A DNA stretch of 64,000 bases, taken from Pseudomonas mandelii (GTDB lineage: Bacteria; Pseudomonadota; Gammaproteobacteria; Pseudomonadales; Pseudomonadaceae). The position numbers and the translations under genes were made by a program. The first letter of the stretch is position 1. The number at the start of each line of letters is the position of its first letter. This document shows, one piece after another, positions 55,116 to 62,400 of the stretch. The DNA lies in NCBI RefSeq assembly GCF_900106065.1, contig NZ_LT629796.1:4371501-4435500 (forward strand), written 5' to 3'. The notes under the pieces are model-generated. The model was not told the DNA's origin, searched no databases, and saw only the letters and a list, made by a program, of their open reading frames with translations.

Positions 55116-55436
55116 ATGATCACCACCACAACCCACGCCATCGAAGGCCGCCAAATCACCGCCTATCTGGACATCGTCAGCGCCGAGTCGGTGCAGGGCG
55201 TCAACGTTATCCGCGACGTGTTCGCCGGCATGCGGGATTTTTTCGGTGGCCGTTCCCAGACGCTGGAGCGGGCGTTGAAGGAAGCGCGGATTCAGGCGAC
55301 CGAGGAGATCAAGGAGCGGGCGCGGGCGCTTCAGGCGGATGCGGTGGTGGGGCTCGATTTTGAGATCAGCATGCCGGCCGGCAAGGGTGGGATGGTCGTG
55401 GTGTTTGTGACCGGGACGGCAGTCAAGCTGAGGTGA
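55116..55436 (+). CDS. YbjQ family (UPF0145) protein
   Basis: A 106-residue YbjQ-family protein (MITTTTHAIEGRQITAYLDIVSAESVQGVN...). The family forms pentamers through a beta-sandwich and is annotated as putative heavy-metal-binding, though without solid function. ATG 55116 with AAGGAA is chosen over the longer frame. Cytoplasmic. Confidence 0.88.
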   Translation: MITTTTHAIEGRQITAYLDIVSAESVQGVNVIRDVFAGMRDFFGGRSQTLERALKEARIQATEEIKERARALQADAVVGLDFEISMPAGKGGMVVVFVTGTAVKLR

Positions 55437-55623
55437 GTGACGGAATGAATCTGTTTGATCGCCAGCTGATTTTGTAGGAAACGGCGGGGTCCATTCGTCG
55501 GGCATGCGGAGATCTGAACTACAAGTCTGGTAATGACCGGCTAGTCTCAAAAGCCTTGGTGGTCGATATTTTTCAGGCAATAGGGCTTGCCGGTATCGAT
55601 CCCGCTTTGAGAGGGGAAGCGCT

Positions 55624-55809
55624 ATGACTGATCCGTATATCGAAGACGACGGGGCAGAATTTCCAATCAACAATTGCGTGCAGTGTGGCCAGACGGAGTA
55701 TGTGGCGAGCTTCGGTGAAGATCAGGTCGAAACCAGCAAAGTCAGATCCGCGGCAACCAAGGTGCTCAGGTCGAAGTTTTTGCCAAAACGAGTGACATCC
55801 AGGAAGTAA
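55624..55809 (+). CDS. small hypothetical protein
   Basis: 61 residues, ATG 55624 with GAGAGGGGAAG upstream and a terminator 14 bases downstream, which together favour a real gene. It has a CVQCG pair (CxxC), an acidic start and a basic tail (KFLPKRVTSRK). No family recognised. Confidence 0.4.
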   Translation: MTDPYIEDDGAEFPINNCVQCGQTEYVASFGEDQVETSKVRSAATKVLRSKFLPKRVTSRK

Positions 55810-55822
55810 TGGTCAAACGGAC

Positions 55823-55850
55823 AAACCCCGCCAATGAGTGGGGTTTTTTT
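55823..55850 (+). terminator. rho-independent terminator
   Basis: AAACCCCGCC...GTGGGGTTT hairpin and seven T residues after the 55624 small ORF. Confidence 0.75.
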
Positions 55851-55979
55851 ATTTTTAGAGGGGCTCGACACCCCAAAAAATGGTCGACCGACAAGCGAGA
55901 ATTTTCTGTTGATGTTTTTTCACAAAGTTTTCACACCCAAGTACGTAGTCTCAGCTCATCCGTTAGAAAGCAGTACCCT

Positions 55980-56006
55980 AGCCCGTTCCCCAGCGGGCTT
56001 TTTTTT
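55980..56006 (+). terminator. orphan rho-independent terminator
   Basis: AGCCCGTTCCCCAGCGGGCT hairpin followed by eight T residues, with no clear upstream gene. Confidence 0.7.
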
Positions 56007-56146
56007 GCCTGTCATAAAACCTTTTCCATAAAAGCTGTCCAAACGTCGCCAATTGCGAGGAGCGGCGGATTTTGTGTGGACGTTTCCTTCTCGAAAGCAT
56101 TCAATCCCCGGCTTTTCGGTATTCCCTATTTTTGAGGTTTTTCGTC

Positions 56147-56518
56147 ATGCGTTTAACACTGCCTGCTCTGGTTCTGGGACTTCTGGTGACTCAAGGTGCG
56201 ATGGCTGCCGGTGATGGCACTGCTGCGATCGGTGGTGGTCTGGGTGGTGCGTTGGGTAACGTGGTCGGCCAGAGCATGGGTGGCAGCACCGGCGCGGCAA
56301 TCGGCGCGGGTGTTGCGGGCGCAGCCGGCAGTGCCGTGGCAGCACGTAAAGGCAGCCGCACCAAAGCGGCCATTGGTGGCGGCGTCGGTGCGGCCGGTGG
56401 TTCGGTAATCGGCAACAGCCTGGGCGGCAAGACTGGTTCGACCATTGGTGCAGGCTTGGGCGGCGCATTGGGCGGCGGCGTGGGCAGCAATCTGGCCAAA
56501 GGTCACAAGCGTCACTGA
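56147..56518 (+). CDS. glycine-zipper exported protein, copy 1
   Basis: 123 residues with signal peptide MRLTLPALVLGLLVTQGAMA and a mature part made of Gly/Ala zippers (AAIGGGLGGALGNVVGQSMGG...GAAIGAGVAGAAGSAVAARKGSR). This GxxxG pattern forms membrane-inserted helices in glycine-zipper lipoproteins and related proteins. The tail is short and basic (AKGHKRH). ATG 56147 with a TGAGG-like site about 10 bases upstream. Tandem paralog of the next gene. Confidence 0.85.
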   Translation: MRLTLPALVLGLLVTQGAMAAGDGTAAIGGGLGGALGNVVGQSMGGSTGAAIGAGVAGAAGSAVAARKGSRTKAAIGGGVGAAGGSVIGNSLGGKTGSTIGAGLGGALGGGVGSNLAKGHKRH

Positions 56519-56533
56519 TCCTGAGCGATAACC

Positions 56534-56566
56534 TCGAAAAGCCCGGCTAAATGCCGGGCTTTTCGT
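56534..56566 (+). terminator. rho-independent terminator after glycine-zipper copy 1
   Basis: CGAAAAGCCCGGC...GCCGGGCTTTTCG extended palindrome with a T run. Confidence 0.8.
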
Positions 56567-56711
56567 ATCTGGATGTTTCGTTTTTCACAGACTTTGAATT
56601 TGCAGATGTCCAACCTCCATCGCTGGCCGGATTCAGTGAGTGCAGGTGCTAGACTCACGCCCATCCGCAATGCGTACTCTTACCCCCGATGCGGAATTTG
56701 AGGTTCATATC

Positions 56712-57140
56712 ATGCGTTTGACATTGTCCACGTTGTTTCTGGGACTTTTGGTCGCTCAAGGTGCAATGGCTGCCGGTGATGGCACTGCTGCAGTTGGTGG
56801 CGGTCTTGGCGGCGCACTGGGTAACGTAGTGGGTCAGCAAATGGGCGGCAGCACAGGCGCAGCGATTGGCGCCGGCGTTGGCGGTGCTGCGGGCAGCGCT
56901 GTTGGCGCGAACAAGGGCAGTCGCACAGAGGCCGCGATTGGTGGTGGGTTAGGCTCGGCAGGCGGCTCCGTGATCGGCAACAGCCTCGGCGGTTCTACCG
57001 GTTCGACCATTGGCGCAGGCCTGGGTGGCGCAGCGGGTGGTGCGGTCGGCAACAACCTCGGCAACGACAACGGCGGCTCCCATTCCGGAGGCGGTCATAA
57101 GAATAAGCACAAAAACAAGCACAAGAATAAACATCACTGA
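56712..57140 (+). CDS. glycine-zipper exported protein, copy 2, with His/Lys/Asn tail
   Basis: 142 residues, signal peptide MRLTLSTLFLGLLVAQGAMA and the same zipper core as copy 1. The difference is the C-terminus: a GGSHSGGGHKNKHKNKHKNK-type repeat ending in HH (about six His in the last 20 residues), which could bind metal ions. The signal and core are nearly identical to copy 1, indicating tandem duplication followed by tail change. Probably periplasmic or outer-membrane associated. Confidence 0.85.
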   Translation: MRLTLSTLFLGLLVAQGAMAAGDGTAAVGGGLGGALGNVVGQQMGGSTGAAIGAGVGGAAGSAVGANKGSRTEAAIGGGLGSAGGSVIGNSLGGSTGSTIGAGLGGAAGGAVGNNLGNDNGGSHSGGGHKNKHKNKHKNKHH

Positions 57141-57161
57141 TTCGACATCGAGTGATATCAG

Positions 57162-57187
57162 AAACCCGGCCCAGGCCGGGTTTTTTC
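57162..57187 (+). terminator. rho-independent terminator after glycine-zipper copy 2
   Basis: AAACCCGGCC-CA-GGCCGGGTTT hairpin and T run. Confidence 0.85.
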
Positions 57188-57267
57188 GTATCTGCCTGGT
57201 AGTCCCCGGAACGTTTGGTCGCAAGCCGCCTCGAACGTCATACACCCCCAACGTCGCGAGGACTGCC

Positions 57268-57450
57268 ATGACTCCTGAAACCGAAGGCAAGGAAGAAAAA
57301 GGCCCAAGTGGGCTTCCGTTCATCAATGACCCAGGTAACGAAGATCCGGGCTCTTTGATGGATGATGCAACGGTCCCGCTCAACGACTCCGATGACGTTG
57401 GGGATGTGGGAAACGCCGAGTACGAAGAAGAGGAAGAAGACGACGATTGA
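57268..57450 (+). CDS. very acidic small protein
   Basis: 60 residues from ATG 57268 with GCGAGGA upstream. Highly acidic and probably disordered (LNDSDDVGDVGNAEYEEEEEDDD at the end). No family recognised. It is followed after 106 bases by another acidic small protein. Confidence 0.55.
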   Translation: MTPETEGKEEKGPSGLPFINDPGNEDPGSLMDDATVPLNDSDDVGDVGNAEYEEEEEDDD

Positions 57451-57556
57451 CCGGCGTTGATGTGCTATCGACCGATCGTCTCACTGATCGAACGCAAGCA
57501 TTGCCCAGCCCTCGAAATTTCAGGGCCTGCTTTTCAGGCCCTTCGAGAGGTGCTTT

Positions 57557-57769
57557 ATGAATGCTGATCCGAAAGTCGACGATGACGACGACACCCCTGA
57601 ATACCCGCTGCCTTCGCCCACCGATTCCCTGAGTCGCGATCAACGTCCGCCGGACGACGACACTGCGGTCGAGCAAGTGCCGACTGATGATGTGAAACGT
57701 GGCGATGTTGAGGCCACCCCCGAAGACCCGGATATTGCCGGTAACAATGGCTCCGGTGAGCCCAGCTGA
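57557..57769 (+). CDS. acidic, proline-rich small protein
   Basis: 70 residues (MNADPKVDDDDDTPEYPLPSP...), ATG 57557 with GAGAGG upstream. Asp/Pro-rich, predicted disordered, no export signal. Function unknown. Confidence 0.5.
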   Translation: MNADPKVDDDDDTPEYPLPSPTDSLSRDQRPPDDDTAVEQVPTDDVKRGDVEATPEDPDIAGNNGSGEPS

Positions 57770-57853
57770 AAAGCCATTCGTCGATTGAGCGGCACCTTTA
57801 AAAAGCCAATGCTGCCAGAAATCAGGTACGCACCTTTTTAGAGGAGATGCACC

Positions 57854-58258
57854 ATGATCAGGTCAACATTGATGGTCCTGACGGTGAGCAGCGTGTTGTC
57901 GATCAGTTCAATGGCGGCGTTTGCTCAGTCTTCCGGCAACGATGCTCCGGTCGATAAGGGCGGGATGCCGCCGTCTACTGAAATGAATGCGGGTTCTGGC
58001 GATGCGAAGACGCTGCCGCCTGGCACCATTGGTGGTGGGAATGCGGGTGATGCGAGCGGGAGTAGCACCAGCCCGGGGGCGGGAAGCGGGTCGATGAGTG
58101 GTGGAAGTTCGATGGGGAGTGGTTCTGGGAGTGGGTCTGGAGGATCCGGTAGCTCTGGTGGTTCAGGGATGAGCGGTGGTGGGAGTGGTGGGAGTTCGGG
58201 AAATGCGGGAGGAGGGACGGGTGGTGCTGGTGGGGGGACGAGTGGTTCCGGCGGTTAA
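57854..58258 (+). CDS. Gly/Ser-rich exported protein
   Basis: 134 residues with a signal peptide (MIRSTLMVLTVSSVLSISSMAAFA) and, after a short unique part, a long low-complexity Gly/Ser tract (from about residue 60). GAGGAG precedes the ATG. Its 3' end is partly duplicated near 58843-58992. Role unknown; may be surface-exposed or cell-wall associated. Confidence 0.7.
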   Translation: MIRSTLMVLTVSSVLSISSMAAFAQSSGNDAPVDKGGMPPSTEMNAGSGDAKTLPPGTIGGGNAGDASGSSTSPGAGSGSMSGGSSMGSGSGSGSGGSGSSGGSGMSGGGSGGSSGNAGGGTGGAGGGTSGSGG

Positions 58259-58280
58259 TCCAGGTTCTTCTTGGAGGATA

Positions 58281-58305
58281 AGCCCAGTCCGAACTGGGCT
58301 TTTTT
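58281..58305 (+). terminator. rho-independent terminator of Gly/Ser-rich gene
   Basis: AAGCCCAGTCCGAACTGGGCTT hairpin and six T residues; a copy without a good T run lies at 58973. Confidence 0.85.
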
Positions 58306-58349
58306 GCTAATAAAGTGCTTTGGCTAAATATGATTGTTAACCTTCGTGG

Positions 58350-58745
58350 TTAGTGCGTGAACTGTTGCAGCCAACGGTTATAGAAGTCCCTTTGTTGTTG
58401 AATATCAGTTGTGATGTCTTTGTCTTTAAAATCGAAGATATTAACCACGTCTTCAGTTTCAGTTGCGCGTCCCATATGGAGCTCATACGCCACTATGCCG
58501 CCGGCCATTTGCGAGGCCATACGCGAGGGATATACGTTGAGTTTGGCGCCTTTGCATAGAAAATTCATTTCCTGAAAATCGGCTCGCAACAGCCCAAAGC
58601 ATTCGTAAAGATCAAAAGCCGTGTAAGTTTTTCTCAAGCCATTTTTTGTTGTGAAAACCAATGTCAGATTTTTTCGGTCGCATTCGATTGAAACTTTCTC
58701 AGTGACTCCGCAGGAGTTTATGGATATTTCTCTTGTTTTGTTCAC
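58350..58745 (-). CDS. putative Rhs immunity protein, duplicated copy
   Basis: 131 residues from GTG 58743-58745, preferred because AGGAAG lies just upstream; an in-frame GTG two codons earlier (58751) would overlap that site. Clear paralog of the gene at 59066: both share LYECFG..., FLCKGAKLNVYPSRMASQMAGGIVAYE and DVVNIFDF. No membrane segment. It is probably an extra immunity protein or one specific to a former toxin; see the copy next to rhs. Confidence 0.65.
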   Translation of the reverse strand: MNKTREISINSCGVTEKVSIECDRKNLTLVFTTKNGLRKTYTAFDLYECFGLLRADFQEMNFLCKGAKLNVYPSRMASQMAGGIVAYELHMGRATETEDVVNIFDFKDKDITTDIQQQRDFYNRWLQQFTH

Positions 58746-59065
58746 GAACACTTCCTGCGTGGGTTGGGAGTTGAGTAGCCCTTGTAGCTGCCATCCGTCC
58801 TAAATAAATCTGTCCCCTGAGCCCGTCCCCTTAACCCGATCGGGAATGGGGCTGGGAGTGGGAGTGGAGGATCCGGTAGTTCTGGTGGTTCAGGGATGAG
58901 TCGCGGTGGGAGTTTGGGGAGTGCGGGTGGAGGTGGCGGTTCGGAGGTTAATCCGAGTATTCCAGAAGATGAGCCCAGTACAAACTGGGCTCTTCAGGTG
59001 CTTTTTTAAATAACAGAGATGTTAGGGGAGGCTGTGTTTTAAAAAATCGCTGCTCTGTATGCGCC
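58746..59065. other. duplicated fragment of the Gly/Ser-rich gene and terminator
   Basis: From about 58843 to 58992 the sequence repeats the 3' end of the Gly/Ser-rich gene (shared GGAGGATCCGGTAG, GGTGGTTCAGGGATGAG) and its terminator stem (GCCCAGTACAAACTGGGC), now without a start. TAAATAAATCTGTCCCC at 58801 resembles REP/RAYT-associated remnants. Confidence 0.65.
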
Positions 59066-59467
59066 CTAGTCTTTAACTTTTTTTATGGATTCTAACCAGC
59101 GATGAAAGAATTCGGTCTGTAGTCTTGGCTCGTTGATTATTTCTTTGTCATCATAATCGAAGATGTTGACGATATCTTTTCTTGTGGCGCGGACGCCTAT
59201 TTTGTGCTCGTATGCCATTATTCCGGATGTCATCTGCGACGACATGCTAGATGGTCTAACGTTTAACTTCGCTCCTTTACAAAGAAATTTAATTTCAGGG
59301 AGTGATTTAATTATTTTTCCCAGACACTCATAGATGTCTGAGCCTTTGAATTCTTCGCTCCAACCATTTTCAAGTGCCAAGCGGATCACAGGTACCCGCT
59401 CGTCATAATCCAAGGTCGCAGTTTCGGGTTTTCCACCCACCACTATAGGTATTTTCTTAATTGTCAT
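59066..59467 (-). CDS. putative Rhs immunity protein
   Basis: 133 residues, ATG 59465-59467. The start lies inside the last codons of rhs (the stop is 59457-59459), an overlap typical of toxin-immunity pairs. The shared core with the neighbouring copy is DIYECLGKIIKSLPEIKFLCKGAKLNV, SSMSSQMTSGIMAYE and DIVNIFDY. No signal peptide, so it would neutralise the toxin in the cytoplasm. Immunity function is inferred from position. Confidence 0.7.
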   Translation of the reverse strand: MTIKKIPIVVGGKPETATLDYDERVPVIRLALENGWSEEFKGSDIYECLGKIIKSLPEIKFLCKGAKLNVRPSSMSSQMTSGIMAYEHKIGVRATRKDIVNIFDYDDKEIINEPRLQTEFFHRWLESIKKVKD

Positions 59468-62400
59468 TTTTCAGATTCCTTGATGGATTCGGAATGGAAT
59501 ACCCAACATAACTACCATCTTTTTTCAGGGGCGTGGCACCGAGAATATTTTTGCTTTCTATTCCGTTAGGTATTGCAATTTCAGACTCATAACTATAAGG
59601 AATGTCGTCAGGATGTAATTCTTTGTTCACGTCGTGGCCATAGATTTTTTTCAGGGTGTACAAGTAACCCTTGGTAGTTCTGTATCTTGTGCCGAAATCG
59701 ATGCCTACTTCCCGATCAGTCGATGTACTTACGAAATTGCTTGGTGGATTTCGGTTGTCCCATATATGGAGCAATAGATCGGTACTTCTGCCTAAGCTTA
59801 AAAAACCAGTGTCAAAGATTTCATCGGGACGACGAAGATCACCACGGTAAAGATAATCGATTTCTGCTTTCGGAGTAGGAAGAGTGGCCTCCCCCTCATC
59901 AACCTTCACCTTCCCCGCCGGATCCTCATCCCCAAACGAAGGCCTCTTGCACCCGTCCCCTCCAGGGCAATCATTCAACCCCAACGGATCAACCCACCCC
60001 GTTGGATTGCGCGTGTACTGATATCCGTTTAACCCACCCGCCAACTTACTCGGATCCGGCGTCAGATACCGTCCCAGATCAGGGTTGTAGTACCGGTGCC
60101 GGTTGTAATGCAGTCCCGTCTCCGCATCGTAATACTGCCCCTGGAACCTCAATGGCTGATCCAGAACCTGATGGGTATCGCGGTTCAGGCGTGTCAGGCG
60201 GCCATAGGCTGTGTACTGGGCGGCCCAGATAATGTCGCCGCTATAGTCGGTGAGTTCTTGTGGTGTGCCGAGGTGGTCGAGTTGGTAGTAGAACGGGCAG
60301 GCCTGGTGCGGGCCTTTGCCGTCGAGCATGGCCAGTGGGCGGAAGGTGCCGGGTTCGTAGACGTAGCTGCGGTAATGTTCGCGGCCACTTTCGGCAACGA
60401 GGTTGTCGCCCTGCCAGAAGTACTCGGTGATGTGGTCGTCGACGGTTTTACAGATGCGGCGGCCGAAGGCATCGTAGCGGTAGCTGGCGGTGTTGCCGCT
60501 CGGCAGGGTGACGCCGATTAATCGATGCTGGCAGTCGTAGCGGTATTCGGTGACGAGTTTTTGGGCGGCGCCGCGGCGCTCGCGGATCAGGTTGCCGAAG
60601 GCGTCGTAGTCGAAATGGCGATCGCCCTGCATCAGTAGGCGATTGCCTTTGAGGGTGGCTGGGCCTGGACGGTCCTGCATCAACAGGTTGCCGGCGGGGT
60701 CATGGGCGAAACTTTCGGGCTGCTGGTCGCGGGAGTGGCGGACGCGGATCAGGCGGTCAAGCGGATCGTATTGATAGCTGCGTTGGCCATGACGGGTGTC
60801 GGCGATGTGCTCAAGATTGCCGTTGGCGCTGTAGGCATAGTCGCGGCGATACAACGGCTGATGGTGTTGGCTAACGGCGTGGCCTTTCAGGCGGCCTTGT
60901 TCGTCGTAGTCGTAGTGGTTGAGCAACAGGCCTTGTTGGCGTTGAAGCTCGCGGCCGGACTTGTACGTGTGGCTTGTAAGTCGCGTGCCGTTAAGGTCGA
61001 TGGCTGTCAGCGCACCGCCCTTGGCGTGGTGATAGTCGAGTTGGCTGTTGTCCGGCAGACGCAGATGGTTGAGCTTGCCGCAAGCGTCGTAGCCGTAGCG
61101 CAGCGTGCCCCAGCCTTGATGTTCGGTGATCAGGCGGTTTTGCTTGTCGTACTCGAACTCCAGCGGATGGTCGTGGCCGTCATCGACGCTGACCAATCGG
61201 CCGAGGCTGTCATAGCGATATTCGACGTTGACGCCATCGGGCAGGTTTTTGACCAGCAGGCGTCCGGCCGTATCCCGTTGGTAACTCGTAAACAGCTGCG
61301 AGCCGTCATCACCGAATTCGGTTTTTTCCAGCAGATGGCCGTTGAGGTCGTAGGCATACGCTGTGCGACGGCCGTCAAAGCCGGTTTCCTGTCGGATCAA
61401 TCCGCCAGGCGTGTAGTCCAGTCGATAGCGTTCGCCGGATTCGTTTTCGATTTCCGTCAGGAGCAGCCGTGCGTTGTCGTAGCGATAACGCAGCTGCGTG
61501 CCGTCGGGATTGATTCGGCGGCTGACCAGATGCAGGTCATCGTCGTATTCAAAACGGGTGACGCGCCCCAGTTCATCGCGTTCGGCGGTGATTTTGCCGT
61601 AGGCGTTGTAACTGAAGGCGCGGCTGGCGCCTGTAGGAAGAACCGTCTGGATCAGTCGGCCAACGGCGTCCCATTGGTATTGAGTGACGGCACCATGTTC
61701 GTCCTGACGGGCAATCTGACGACCTGATACATCGTAGGAAAACCGCCGCTGACTGCCGTCTGGCAACGTCTCTTCGACCAGTTGCCCGATGGCATCCCAC
61801 AGGAACACATGACGGCTGGTGTCCGGGTAACGGATAGACAGCAGCCGTCCTTGAGCATCGTAGTGGTAGTGAGTGATGTGGCCATCGGGATCGATGGCCT
61901 CGGTGACATCCCCTTGAACATTGCGTTGGTATTTCCACACCGCTTTACCGCGATATCGCGCATGCAGGAAACCGTTGCGATATTCGTAGGACGTTGGCTC
62001 GTCTTCCGGTGGAATCAGCGCGATCAGCCGCCCGACCTCGTCGTAGCGATATTGAGTGATTGCCCCTGACGGACTGCACTCATTCGTCAAACGGCCCTGG
62101 TCGTCGTAGGTGTTGAGATGCTCTCCGCCATCCGGCTCAACCCGGCGCACCAATCGGGCCTTATCGTCATGGACGTATACTTCTTCGCTGCCATCGGCGT
62201 TTTTAACCAGCACTGCGCCGTCGTCATCCCAGGCATATCGCGTATCCATCTGCGAAAAAGTCGCCCAGTGCCTGACACATCTGGCCGCCTTGCCAGACCT
62301 TTCCCACTCCCAGAAGAAACTGGCCCCACCGGCCAGTTGTCGCTGGAGAATCACATGTTGGTCGTCGTAGTCGTATCGCTCGCTTTCGCCGGCAGCATTG

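Larger units (their letters stand above)
55437..56146. other. 710-base region with one doubtful small gene and terminators
   Basis: Contains the small ORF at 55624 and terminators at 55823 and 55980. Other sequence is AT-rich near 55850-55950 and shows no recognised feature. Confidence 0.4.

Noticed and set aside
58081..58258. GGGAGTGGTGGG-like short repeats as a possible CRISPR or satellite array
   Set aside because: They are codon repeats of a Gly/Ser tract in frame with a signal-peptide protein; no spacer pattern exists.
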